Shown: positions 12,189 to 26,391, counted from the stretch's first letter. The stretch: 64,000 nucleotides of DNA from Unio delphinus (GCA_029339505.1 JAQISU010000058.1:3239501-3303500), one strand, 5' to 3'. The notes: generated from the sequence alone by a model not told the origin. Numbers and translations: made by a program.

Positions 12189-12493
12189 CAGTACAGTGGC
12201 GTCGCTAGGGGGCTGCGGGGGGTACGGACCGCACCGGGTGACACCATCTCAGAGGGATGACACCAAAAGGAAAATTTTATATAAAGTAAGTTTAATGTAA
12301 AAGTAACTATAACTTAACGTTGTTACAGTTTTTAAATACTTTTACCTTCTGACCTTCAATTAATTTGTTTTTGTTCTTGTCATTTTTATACTGTGGACTT
12401 ATTTTAGGAAGAAGAAATCCATGGTGGAAGTCTGGAGGGGTGACACCATGAGTTTACCGCACTGGGTGACACCAACCCCTAGCGACGCCGCTG
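12189..12493. mobile_element. hAT-type MITE (305 bp) with 8-bp target duplication
   Basis: Terminal inverted repeats: cagtggcgtcgctaggggg near the left end (preceded by an extra 'cagta') and the complement of cagcggcgtcgctagggg at the right end. Internally, 'gggtgacacca' recurs near both ends. It is flanked by identical 8-bp direct repeats, ccagctaa at 12181-12188 and 12494-12501. An 8-bp duplication with CAG...CTG ends is the signature of hAT DNA transposons. It has no coding capacity, so a transposase must have acted in trans. Confidence 0.85.
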
Positions 12494-12501
12494 CCAGCTA
12501 A

Positions 12502-16102
<3,601 letters not shown>

Positions 16103-16246
16103 TGACGTCAATTTGAAAGTTATTTTGCATCGCATGCTAGAAAATAGCCTGTGAATGCAGTAATGGGTATTTTGAACTGTCGAGCTCATGGTTGTTATTA
16201 AGCCATAATGACTTCGTGACGTCACATTGATTAGATGACGTCTTAT
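16103..16246. promoter_or_regulatory. Cluster of CRE-like palindromes (TGACGTCA)
   Basis: Two perfect TGACGTCA octamers (16103-16110 and 16217-16224) plus a near match, atgacgtct, at about 16236. TGACGTCA is the consensus for CREB/ATF bZIP factors. The cluster sits just upstream of the KDEL-coding minisatellite. Function is not shown; no transcript start is known here. Confidence 0.3.
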
Positions 16247-16273
16247 CACTATCAGTGCCTTAAGCAGTCGCGA

Positions 16274-16543
16274 AAGGATGAACTCAGCAGTTTCGTATCG
16301 CGTAAGGATGAACTCGGCAGCTTCGTATCGCGTAAGGATGAACTCAGCAGTTTCGTATCGCGTAAGGATGAACTCAGCAGCTTCGTATCGCGTCAGGATG
16401 AACTCAGCAGCTTCGTATCGCGTCAGGATGAACTCGGCAGTTTCGTATCGCGTAAGGATGAACTCAGCAGCTTCGTATCGAGTAAGGATGAACTCAGCAG
16501 TTTCGTATCGCGTAAGGATGAACTCAGCAGTTTCGTATATAAG
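16274..16543 (+). repeat. 30-bp minisatellite, nine copies, open in two frames
   Basis: Nine consecutive 30-bp units start at 16274 and every 30 bp after. Each contains aaggatgaactcagcag then tttcgtatcgcgt; variation is limited to a few positions (t/c, a/g, a/c). Because 30 is divisible by three, two frames stay open: 16235-16549 (+) gives the decapeptide RKDELSSFVS repeated nine times, and 16278-16556 (+) gives MNSAVSYRVR repeated. The KDEL tetrapeptide is internal, so it would not act as an ER-retention signal, which must be C-terminal. No splice sites, signal peptide or neighbouring exon are recognisable, so I call it a minisatellite, not a gene. Confidence 0.9.
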
Positions 16544-17453
16544 ATATAATTTTTAAATAAAAATAAACAAATTTCCCAGGTTTTATTCACTAATAATCCT
16601 GGCGATTTGAAAAAGACCGTTCTGTTCTTAGATATTATTAAAAGAACTTTTAGTTCCCTTTACTTGTGTGGATGATTGATGGGTGTAATTTGGGTTATAT
16701 GCAGTATGCGCAGTCTTATATGTATGTGTACCTACAAAAGTCCGCGTGGTCATTTTCACTTGCTGGACTTTAAAGGTAAATTGTACAAACTTAAATGATA
16801 CATGTACATTTTAAGTATTTTTTAATTCTTTCATGTCATTTTCAGAAGGTGATCTTTGCCCACTCTGGCAACATTAGTTTCTCGATTTTAATAACTCCTA
16901 AAGTTGGTGTACTTTCGAATTGTTTAGGCTGATTGTTAAAGCGCATGGGAGCAGGCGTTTCGATAAGCTATCTGCATAGTTCAAGTCAAAATTCCGCAAC
17001 CACAACACGTAAAAAAAATTGAGCCATTGTAGGTAAAAGTAGAGATATGCTAACAATCCTCATATGCCTATATTTTACATGAAATGTATCAATATCATTT
17101 ATGTGGAATATCAAAACAACGCCAGATGAAAAGAAAATGCTCTAAATATATAACGATGTCACCATGACGAATCATTTCCCTAAGGGTACGCTCACGATAA
17201 AAGTTGCATGACATGCATTAGCGTTTCTGTACTCGACAAGCGTGACGTTAGGTAAAAACGTTTATTGTTCCAAACATGTTTCAGTGCTGACTCGAATCAA
17301 GTATTAATGGCTCTGACAAGCGCCGTTCTGTGACGAAAAGGACTTTTGATATTTTAAAAACTTTAGAACTTTTATTTATATTTATGTTAATTTGTAATTA
17401 TCTTTTGTTGAAATAGTGACAGTTTAAATCAAAATTCAAATCGCGGTACACTG
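16544..17453. other. No recognisable feature
   Basis: AT-rich non-coding sequence; no ORF above 60 codons. Confidence 0.45.
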
Positions 17454-17461
17454 GGTTAGGG

Positions 17462-17628
17462 CAGTCCCGGATTACCCATTAGGCAGAGTAGGCAACTGCC
17501 TATGGGCCCCGCGACTTTTATGGGCCCCATCAGGGGCCCTCAGGGGCCCCCATGAGACCGTGACCGTGGGTCTGGGGCCCCAAAAGTTTGACTGCCTATG
17601 GGCCTCCACGGTGCTTAATCCGGCGCTG
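17462..17628. mobile_element. hAT-type MITE (167 bp, GC-rich foldback)
   Basis: The ends are cagtcccggatta and the complement of cagcgccggatta, continuing inward to 'aactgcctatgggcc' on the left and 'actgcctatgggcc' again near the right end. The interior is GC-rich with several ggggccc palindromes and can form strong hairpins. Identical 8-bp duplications, ggttaggg, lie at 17454-17461 and 17629-17636. Size, CAG/CTG ends and 8-bp duplication mark a non-autonomous hAT element. Confidence 0.9.
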
Positions 17629-17636
17629 GGTTAGGG

Positions 17637-17967
17637 TAGAGAATTCAGGCATTTACAATGTGTTGCTGTAATGTTTTGACGTAGAACCATCTCCTCTCGA
17701 AAACTTTTGATCACGAAGATCTGACTTAGGCACAAAGTCTACAACCTTTGATATTATGAAACTTAATTAAAATTAATACATTGTCGAGTTCAATTCAAGT
17801 TTGGCATGGATGACACATATTATGAAATTTTCAATATGTTCCAGCAATATAAAAAATTTAATACCTAACTCTCCACTCAGTATAAAATCCGGATTATTTT
17901 CTCTCAAATATTGGACTTAAATAACACAATATTTAAAAGGAAAAGATGTAAGTTTTTCTATATGATA
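17637..17967. other. No recognisable feature
   Basis: AT-rich spacer. Confidence 0.4.
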
Positions 17968-18142
17968 TAAGCACTCTCCGTTACGGATCACTGCCATCTC
18001 ACCTGTATGTGAAAACGTTTGCCAGGAGATTCTCGTGGGTCGGTGGTTCTTTCTGGGGTTTTCCCGGGTTCTTCCTCCACCACTAATTCTGACCGCCATG
18101 TATGTATCTTGTGCTGAAAAATGGCGTTAAACCCTACAATAA
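17968..18142 (+). mobile_element. SINE family B, copy 2 (5' truncated)
   Basis: Begins inside the tRNA-like head (ctccgttacggatcactgcc) and continues with the family body: atctcacctgtatg, ttgccaggag, tctcgtgggtcggtggttct, cttcctccaccactaat, tgctgaaaaatggcgttaaa. It lacks the A box. Confidence 0.8.
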
Positions 18143-18517
18143 CATTATTCGGTCATGAGAAATTGCCCACGTCTCTATTCCTACTATGTGATGTTCCTTG
18201 CGTTGCCATGTAGTGTGTCCTGCGTTTTTGTTAGCATGACATCGGTACTCGCTTATACGACGAGTTCAACTGCAAACTGCATTGACCCAGATCTGCCGTC
18301 ACATAATACACATGCAGATTGGGTCTATGCAGATGATTAGAAGTAATCAGCAGAACAAGCAAAATAGACCCTGATCAGCAGGCGTATTATGATACGGCAG
18401 ATCACGATCTTTGTTGTTTGCAGTTTATTTTTAGTAATAAGCAAGTATATACGGAAATATGGAAAACCCATTGGGAGTTTTGACTCCAAAAAGCTCTTGG
18501 TATATCAAGCATATTTA
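18143..18517. other. No recognisable feature
   Basis: A 61-codon frame at 18155-18340 shows no known motif. 'tatgcagat' words recur at 18312-18336. Confidence 0.35.
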
Positions 18518-18851
18518 TTGTTTTGTATTTTGCATGACCCATAACTATATCTGAAAATGAAAGTCTTCTCTCTCTGTCTCTCTGTCTCTCTCTCTCTCTC
18601 TCAGTGTCTGTCTCTATATGTCTGTCTGTCTGTATGTATGTCTCTCTCTCTCTCTCTCTCTCAAAGTTAAACTTAGCTAAGGAACTGTTCAAGTTGTAAG
18701 ACAATGCTGTGACACCATAGGACATTGAAAATAATTCTTCAAGCGCATATTGTTTTGTGTCCTGCATGATCCATAACTATGTCTCCGTTAAAGTAACACT
18801 TAGCCAAGGAACTGTTCAAGTTATAAGACAATGCTGTGACACCATAGGCCA
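18518..18851. repeat. Tandem duplication split by an imperfect (CT)n tract
   Basis: One unit holds 'attgttttgt.t..tgcatga.ccataactat', then 'aa.g.aa.acttagc.aaggaactgttcaagtt.taagacaatgctgtgacaccatag'. The first unit (18518-18720) has the CT/GT-rich microsatellite (18564-18662) in its middle; the second (about 18749-18851) lacks it and has only 'gtctccg' there. Confidence 0.8.
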
Positions 18852-18977
18852 CAGAAAAAAATCGACGCCCACGGTCGCAACAGAAAACTTAAAATTCTCG
18901 ACTATAACAAATATACACAATTGTTTACCTGGTTAAGAAGATATACTATGAAGTAGACCATGGACTTCTTTTATAAT

Positions 18978-19053
18978 AATACACACAAAAATTTGCTTGA
19001 GTTCTTGCAGGCCATTTAAAATCAGCCCGCGGGCCGCAGGTTGTACACAGCAC
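18978..19053. mobile_element. Possible end of a hAT-like element
   Basis: The segment 'cagcccgcgggccgcaggtt' followed by gtacacagcactg resembles right ends of non-autonomous hAT elements (complement CAGTGCTG...CAACCTGCGGCCCGC). The opposite end was not found, so this is at most a fragment. Confidence 0.3.
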
Positions 19054-19712
19054 TGCTGTAAGAAATTATTTCAATTGTGAGTTATGTCGGTGTATTGTGT
19101 ATTCTTTCAAATGAATTATGCACGGAAAACTTCTAAGTGACAGACTGATGAAAACCTTTATACGAACAGTGGCAGGTTGACAAAGTGAAGTTATTGATGT
19201 CGCACACTTAGTTTTTCACCTGCCAATTAACATATGTTGCGTATGATATACTACCAACTAATGTTTAGGCTCAGCAATAAATTGCTTTATGACGAGTTCA
19301 TGATGGCAGTGCGTATAAGGCATGGCGGCATTCAAAAACAATGTTGGTTCTCATTTTTGAGCTTGATTGGCTGAAATGCATGTACTCGTTTTTTTTTTCC
19401 AACTCGTATGTTTCAGGTACAAAGTCTGGTGATCTAGTGACTAATGACCATTAGTTTAGTGGTCACAAATGTATGGTCGACATATCTCTCCAGCCATTGT
19501 CTTCTTAATTTAGATATTGTCTGTTTAATCCAACGTAATGGTCAGCGTCTTTCGATATTTTAATAGCATTAACTGATATAAATTTATTATCAAGGAATTC
19601 CATTTTAGTAATAGTGTCGGTTGCAAAATTTGATTTTGTTAATTTGCAATTCATTTGATTTCAGAGTCATTCCCAAATTAACAATTTCAAGGACATAGCC
19701 CAGGGTGGTCGA
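19054..19712. other. No recognisable feature
   Basis: AT-rich non-coding sequence. Confidence 0.4.
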
Positions 19713-19959
19713 GTATGTATGTATGTATGTATGTATGTATGTATGTATGTATGTATGTATGTATGTATGTATGTATGTATGTATGTATGTATGTATGTAT
19801 GTATGTATGATTGTATGTATGTATGTATGTATGTATGTATGTATGTATGTATGTATGTATGTATGTATGTATGTATGATTGTATGTATGTATGTATGTAT
19901 GTATGTATGTATGTATGTATGTATGTATGTATGTATGTATGTATGTATGTATGTATGTA

Positions 19960-19997
<38 letters not shown>

Positions 19998-20017
19998 CAT
20001 GCGTGCGTGCGTGCGTG
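19713..20017. repeat. (GTAT)n microsatellite with (GT)n and (GTGC)n end
   Basis: About 250 bp of gtat repeats with two 'gattgtat' interruptions (near 19810 and 19878), then about 28 bp of gt, then several gcgt units. Long ORFs across it on both strands ([16 protein letters not shown]) are artefacts. Confidence 0.95.
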
Positions 20018-20665
20018 TTCCCTATCATCAATCATTCTATGGTTTCCACATTGACATCTACTGGCTTTAGTAACTCCACAAAAAGTCTAAAGTGGTACAT
20101 TATATGACTTTGGTCTTCTAAAAAATATTTTTTGCCCTATTCCATTTGTTATTTTGACATCTTATTCAGACAATCATACATGACTCATTGACGTAACAAC
20201 ACTACTCGGGTTTCTAACAAACATTCCAAGAAAATAACAATTTTTCATCCACATCCTTGGACAAAAGGAAGACTTGAAGAATCTGAGAATGTAATGATAG
20301 GTGTCATGTTTTTATGCAGCAGCAATTAATCTTTGTCACGTGGTAAACATGCCAAACTTACTTGTACACAAGTAATCCTTTCAAGAACATGACAAGGTTA
20401 GTAAATATTCAATAGTTCTTCTCAAACAAAGCAAATGTGGTTGATTTTAAAGCCAATTGACATCAGAAAAATGCTATATCCGAAATTTCGCATGGAAACC
20501 CACGGTTACGGGTTTATTAAGAAGTCTTTTATTATCGGCCAACAAGTAAACAAATAACGTGTTCGGTAATATAGTCTACGGATCAATGTAAATTAGCAAA
20601 TGAGTATGTTTTTTACGACTTCACCACACGTATATGTGTGACAAGTACTGGTTTCATACATTTAT
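20018..20665. other. No recognisable feature
   Basis: Non-coding, AT-rich; no repeats shared with the rest of the window were recognised. Confidence 0.4.
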
Positions 20666-20770
20666 ATATAGTATGATAACAGTATATGGTATAATAATAG
20701 TATGATAACAGTATATAGTATAATAATAGTATGATAACAGTATATAGTATAATAATAGTATGATAACAGT
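20666..20770. repeat. 29-bp tandem repeat, about 3.5 copies
   Basis: Unit gtatgataacagtatatagt followed by ataataata; the copies differ at one position. Confidence 0.85.
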
Positions 20771-21304
20771 GAACTGATTATATGTAGGGGTATATGCAAA
20801 TTTACGAGATGCTCACTCGGTCACATGTTTAACTCAACCACATAATGGTGTTGTTGTAATAGCTTATGTAACTGGGTATGTCACGAGGTGGGAGATGTTG
20901 TGATCATTTGGTTATGTTCCCTTTTTGATTACCATGGTGATGATCGTATGACTTGTATTGAGTAAGCAATAAAACAAAATATGTAATTAATGGATGGAAT
21001 AACATAGATTTTAGTTGAAATATAGGAAGAAAAAAAAAGAACACGAGCCCTCGTCTGTAAAATATAAAACTTTAATCAATTACATTAACAAGATGAAATT
21101 GAGCATCACATTTAAATGAATCGCTCTCTTAAAAATAAATTACAACAATTTATCCTAACTTCAATTTGACGTTATGTTACATAGAAACAATTTTCATCAT
21201 ATAATAGTGACCGATCGAACTAAAATTAACGGCATATCTGCATCACCTGCTTGCGTCCGGATTTGTCCAAATCACGGTTGGTGATAGGTCGGCATTGTCG
21301 CATT

Positions 21305-21305
<1 letters not shown>
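20771..21305. other. No recognisable feature
   Basis: AT-rich non-coding sequence. Confidence 0.4.

Positions 21306-21398
<93 letters not shown>
21306..21398. repeat. (CT)n microsatellite
   Basis: About 93 bp of uninterrupted ct. Confidence 0.95.
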
Positions 21399-21401
<3 letters not shown>

Positions 21402-22709
21402 GGTCATCAACCGATTCGGTTGTAGACTGCGCCCTTTTTCACTATGCAGTACAGGTATGGAGTTATTTTCTCGTTGTTATAAGTATGACGTGACCCTTGG
21501 TGCTGTATCAGATTTCAGCCTGTTAGTAGAGACATTTGGCCAGAATATTAATGGCAGCATTCTGGATAGTTGATACCAGAGGCTGTCAACACCTTCAGCA
21601 TCTGTTGTTTATCTTCCCAGGGCTATCTGAGCTTGGACTTCTTGACTTCTGATAAGGCACACATGTTAAATTAATTATAATCCATTATCTGTAGCCCTTT
21701 CTAAAACAAGAGTAGAGTGCATGAACAAGTAGTTAAACTCAGGGCTTTGTACTGTAAAGAACACTGATTATTTCTTTCTAGCTTTTGTAAAGATTTTTGC
21801 TTTATTCTATATAAAGTGATAGGACCCTTACTTGGTGTTTGTGTGTCCTTTGAACCCGAATGTAACACTCGTCAACTAAAAATATAATAACCTTCCTAAA
21901 TACGTGTTCGGCTTTTGTTCTAGCAGGTAACAATATTCACACTCATTTACGTCAAATATATATTGTAATACTACATAAATAAGCTACATTTAGTTTTATC
22001 CTAATACTCATTCACATCCCTATTACTAAAACTGTACCTTTTCTGTCTCCTGTTGCTTTCCTAACTGGAGCTATGACATAAACATACATCTTTGATAAGT
22101 AGTACTGCTCCCCTATTAGTTCTAAGTCACTAGCTAACGATGTTGGTCGACATGCATCCTTAACGCTAACACCATCTATATCCGGTTGAAAAGATTCACA
22201 ACTTAATTACACAACGAAGTATTGGACTTCATTCCTTATCTTAACAACCATTACTGTTCTAATTAGCGAGTCATTGACACTGACATGGAAAAATCAATTA
22301 TTAGTATTCATGCTAAACATCATTTAAGGCAGAAACTTCCTACACTACAGGTTATTAAATCGGAACGTATTATTTGTATAATACGTGAGTCGTATGATAT
22401 TTCAAAGTCATGCAAACCCTTTGGTTGTGAACGCAGAACAATTGAAGAGTGAATATTAAATGAATAAATTCAGCAAATAATTACAAATTTGTACCAAGGA
22501 ACATATTGTATGCATTTGAGAGTACGATAATGCTTTATTTTGACTTATGCTTACTGTACAGCGGAATATCTCGCTTTCGTTTCGTCAAATTTCCGACATA
22601 TGGTCCTTGGACAACATAACGAGAAATACTTTTTACTTTCCGGAGTTAAATTCTGGCCTACCTCAGAAACTTTATGAGAGGAATTTCTTAAAACCTTGAA
22701 TTCCGTCTG

Positions 22710-22710
<1 letters not shown>
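21399..22710. other. No recognisable feature
   Basis: 1.3 kb without long ORFs or repeats that I can assign. Confidence 0.4.
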
Positions 22711-22775
<65 letters not shown>

Positions 22776-22777
22776 AA
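22711..22777. repeat. (AC)n microsatellite
   Basis: About 65 bp of ac with two aaac interruptions near the right end. Confidence 0.95.
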
Positions 22778-23169
22778 CAACTTCGTTTAGATTAGCCAAT
22801 CAGGACTGCTTTTTCTAAATGACGAAAAAAGAAATTAAAGGTTCCTTTGAAATCAGAATAATCATCCACAGACCTCCTTTTATAATGTGTATTCCGGAAA
22901 CTATAATTCTATGACACCTGTTTCAAATGATCCAAGATTTTCTAAAATATTTGCTCTAGTTTGTCTCAACTCTGCCATTTTCCTTTGTATGATCTTACAC
23001 CGACATATATGTCAGACCGTTAGCAAACTTAAAGTTAAATTAATTCCTCAAAGAGAGCAGATCCCACCCATCGCAGTCATCAGTTTTTTGCGAGTTCTGC
23101 CAATGCGTAGGTCTTGTCACGCTGACCACGACAGAATGAAATGCTAACTTATCTCTACAAACGTTTGCA
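22778..23169. other. Unassigned sequence
   Basis: An 86-codon frame (22887-23147, +) has no recognisable motif. I regard it as chance. Confidence 0.35.
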
Positions 23170-23430
23170 CCATTAAAGAGTAAGTATAATGAATTCATTC
23201 GTCCATGAGTTAACATAATTGGGATATGTATAATGAGTTCTTAAGTGTATGTGGTTGCATGATATAGTGTGGTATATGGAAGTTCGCTTGCCTCTGAGTT
23301 ATGTGATGAAGTGTGGTATGTGTAATGATTAAATTTGTGAGTTAAATTTTACAGTGAGGTATGTGTAGTGAGTTCATTAGTCTGTGAGTTAAATGATACA
23401 ATGTGTCATGTATAATGAATTCTTTCCTCT
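23170..23430. repeat. Degenerate tandem repeat, unit about 55-65 bp
   Basis: Variants of 'gtggtatgtgtaatgagttc' and 'tgtgagttaaatgata' recur four or five times with many changes. Confidence 0.55.
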
Positions 23431-23434
23431 GTGA

Positions 23435-23606
23435 CAGTGGCGTCAACCTTTTAATGACCGAGCATGAGCAATAACAGTTCCTTATCACTAATTATGCATC
23501 TCATTAAAATGCATATTTTCATAAAGACTGCCTATATGTCCACGGGGCAAACAATGTAAAGAAATTGTCGCATGCAGCCCCTTGGGCTGCGGGTTTGACA
23601 CACCTG
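23435..23606. mobile_element. hAT-type MITE (172 bp), third family
   Basis: The left end cagtggcgtcaacctttt and the complement of the right end, caggtgtgtcaaacccgcag, share CAG..G..GTCAA.C. The flanking octamers ctctgtga (23427-23434) and ttctgtgt (23607-23614) match at 6 of 8 positions, consistent with an old 8-bp duplication. It has no coding capacity. Confidence 0.6.
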
Positions 23607-23613
23607 TTCTGTG

Positions 23614-24090
23614 TGTTACTTGTTGCACTGCATTTCCATAAAATGGTAATTGTGACAAAATACAAGTGGAGGGTTATTTAAACTTGTTTACTCTGAATGA
23701 TTCCTTTTTTTTATTCATACATGCAAAGCGGAATCAGTCTTACTGTTGAGCTCAGTTTATACTTTGGGAAGATTTTTGTATTCAAATTATCATTCACTGG
23801 AATTGTGTGCTAAATAATATTCTTGGACTAAAACATTAATTTGGACATTTTAGATTATAGTATTGTGATACATCAAAAGACTGTTTACACATCACCGAAT
23901 TCCAGGCACATCAACATCTTGCATATAGGAATTTATTTCTAACACCACTGGACTTCAATTGGAATTTCTTACATTTGAACTTGTGATATAACTTTTAGGT
24001 ACTATTTGGGATTTAATTCCCGATATTGTAAGTTCTTTCTAAAATTTTTATTTGTCTTCTCGTGAAATATTAGGTTAGTACCCCTCTAAA
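23614..24090 (+). mobile_element. Probable 5' LTR of the decayed Gypsy element (diverged)
   Basis: The segment around 24006-24072 (atttaattcccgatattgta, agttctttct) corresponds to 29286-29350 (atttaattctcaataccgta, agttattttt) in the sequence following the RNase H. Weaker matches continue upstream (23873 with 29099). The start at 23614 (tgttac) is a guess by analogy with tgttaag at 28537. Confidence 0.4.
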
Positions 24091-25129
24091 ACAAAAAGAA
24101 ATAGATAAATAGTTTCCTAATTTTAAAATTTTTAAAATATATTTTGTGGCAGTTATTTGAAAGGTTGTACTCAACACTACGCTAACCTCAAACAAATCAT
24201 ACTAGTCAAAGAGTTTATAAAATGCGTTCGCAGCGACGTTAGGACCTATCTTGATCAACAAAGGGTCGAATCTTTATAAAATGCTGCTGGTACGGGTGAC
24301 GATAACTTCTTAACCTACAAAGTTTGTTTTATTCATAAGTTTTCCACTCATAGTTAATCTGGTAAAAAAAAATGCATTTCATTTTAAGACAAGCACTTCT
24401 AAATCTCAATCAGGCACATTTCTTAGGAATCAATTTTTTAAAATAAAATTGATCAAAAATCTGTATGTCTTCCTACTAAGGACATATTGAAAAAGAAAGG
24501 GTGCGTTACTTATTATTGCTAAATATTATAAAACAGAATCAAGACAGATCTATTCCAAATGTCCTTATTTCTAAGAGGTCAATGTCACGGTCACGTAAGC
24601 AATACATGTGTTGGGTAGGATAAATCACAGACTGATTGTATTTATGGAGAATTATGAACCAATCATGCCGAAGCCTTCTCTGTACCACACAAACACATCA
24701 ACTAACAGTTTCAAGGAATGTTGCCAAGAGTAAACATAGGTTATACTCATTGAGCTACACTAACACTGCGCTTTTAAGGAAAAGCACGTGTTCCTGCAAG
24801 ATACCCATGCTGCGTGGAAAGCATACTGTCATACATACATTTATGTGATTGGGAAATAAAAGAAAGAGATACAGGTGTGGAAGTGCACGTCCCCATAAGG
24901 CCCAACCATGGGTCGTTGCCGGTGGGGGGGGGGGGATTAAATATTTAAGCATGGAAGCATGTATACTGCTGACTTACGAACGAAATATAACGCAAAATTA
25001 TCGAAACGACGTTTGGAGAGATATTCAAACTAAATATAAAAGTGGACAAATTGTTTTATGTTAGTTCCTGATGTAGTGCAACGAAATAGCCATTCAATCA
25101 AAAGATAGCCGAATAACAGGAATTGAATC
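24091..25129. other. Possible decayed leader/gag region of the Gypsy element
   Basis: Lies between the presumed 5' LTR and the protease remnant. I could not recognise a gag domain or CCHC knuckle. A G10 run stands at 24925-24934. Confidence 0.3.
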
Positions 25130-25143
25130 AGTTTCTATTAATC

Positions 25144-25396
25144 AGGGGCCCCGAGTGGCCGAGTGGTCTAAAGCGCTGTCCGTTACGGACCACTGCCATC
25201 TCACCTCTGTCTGCGTGTGTTCGAGTCCAAGATTCGGCAAATGTAGTTATGTGAGAAAGCTTGCCAGTAGCTTCTCGTGGGTCGGTGGTTCTTTCCGGGG
25301 TTTGTCCGGTTTCTTCCTCCACCATTAATACTGGCCGCCATGTATAGCCTATATTGTGCTGAAAAATGACGTTAAATCAAAAAAAACAAAAACAAA
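25144..25396 (+). mobile_element. SINE family B, copy 3 (complete, with target duplication)
   Basis: The best copy of family B. Head: 'gagtggccgagtggtctaaa' (A box of Leu/Ser tRNA type) and 'gttcgagtcc' (B box). Body: tgtgagaaagcttgccagta, gggtcggtggttctttccgg, cttcctccaccattaat, ctggccgccatgtata, tgctgaaaaatgacgttaaa. It ends in an A-rich tail. It is flanked by a perfect 14-bp duplication, agtttctattaatc, at 25130-25143 and 25397-25410. SINEs of this type are transcribed by Pol III from the internal promoter and moved by a partner LINE. Confidence 0.95.
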
Positions 25397-25410
25397 AGTT
25401 TCTATTAATC

Positions 25411-25840
25411 TCAGTTATTTTAATATTGTATTATCATCACGAAAGGTAGTGTTAGTGGGAATGTGTGAGTGTGTGCATTTTTTGTGTTATATGTCAATAA
25501 ATTAAAATTATTCGTGTCTTTTCGTTGTTTGTCTTCATCGTTGAGCTATTATCTCCTCTTCTAAATATTCACCCTCCCATGTCATAAGTATCTGACTAAG
25601 TGTAGGAAGTTTGTGACTATGTTTCACTGAGTAGTAATTCTGTCTGTCCTATCCTTTATTAAATTTTATAGGACACATGAGTTTCTCTGAGTCCGTTATT
25701 ATGAGGTACTTTGCCTTTTTCCGAGAAGTCTTTTTTTATTGAGTGTTATTATTCAGGGAGTAGAATGCGGCTTTGTTAGTTTTCGATCCCATTATTTAAA
25801 TTTGTCATCAGACATAGTCTCATGACCAGTGATGATTAGA
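25411..25840. other. Unassigned sequence upstream of the protease remnant
   Basis: May belong to the decayed Gypsy element, but no domain is recognisable. Confidence 0.3.
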
Positions 25841-26245
25841 ACCTTGACGTGTTTCCCATCGAGGGGAATCATTTATTACTAGGCAATGACCCAGCTGGAG
25901 ATATGGTTGGGGTTAATCCAGATTGAAACTGACAAGCCTTGTTTCGATCAGAAAGTCAATCCCATTAGAAAAAGAAATCCCTGGTTAATACCCAGCTTGT
26001 GCAGATACTAGAGCAATGCAAACGAAAGCTTGTGAGAATGGTGTTCATCAGATTATTACTTTTGAACTGATACATTTGTTATAAAGTCTGACATTTCCTG
26101 GATCAGTTAGAAGGTAATAATACCAGTGAGTTCCTTTTTACTACCAATTCTCCTTATTCTAATCAGGGTGACCAGCGACAATCACTTATGGCTGAATAGT
26201 AAAAAGACCCTGATATCACTTGTTTGTTTCAGTCTGCTATTAGCG
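25841..26245 (+). pseudogene. Gypsy element B: protease C-terminus and linker remnant
   Basis: Joined over several frame changes, the translation shows 'LLLGND.AGDM' (the C-terminal loop of Ty3/Gypsy proteases), then a 'VNP..TDKPCFDQ' stretch and 'YP.CA.TRAM', a linker typical of elements in which protease is followed by integrase. Further on, 'AE..KDPDI..LFQSA' resembles the segment before the integrase zinc finger. The active-site DTG/DSG was not found, so the N-terminal half is lost or unrecognisable. It belongs with the integrase and RT remnants downstream. Confidence 0.6.
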
Positions 26246-26260
26246 TGCTGAAGGCAGAGA

Positions 26261-26289
26261 ATGTGTTTGTTTGTTTGTTTGTTTGTTTT
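26261..26289. repeat. (TTTG)n short microsatellite
   Basis: Seven tandem tttg/gttt units inside the decayed Gypsy element. Confidence 0.9.
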
Positions 26290-26391
26290 AAACGGGCTCA
26301 TAATGAAACACTTGAGACTACCATAGGTACCAGCTGGTGATGAGTAGTCAGTGAGCTTTGAAACTGTCGTTCCAAATACGTATAGAAGCCA

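Noticed and set aside
16274..16543. CRISPR-like array
   Set aside because: The units are contiguous without variable spacers; this is a eukaryotic minisatellite.
16235..16549. ER-resident protein based on KDEL
   Set aside because: KDEL works only at the extreme C-terminus; here it is internal and repeated, with no signal peptide.
19605..20107. Long ORFs of HTYIHTYI / MYVCMYVC type on both strands
   Set aside because: They are translations of the (GTAT)n tract, whose period-4 repeat is read as a 12-base cycle in every frame; the same holds at 36720-36973 and 62263-62701.
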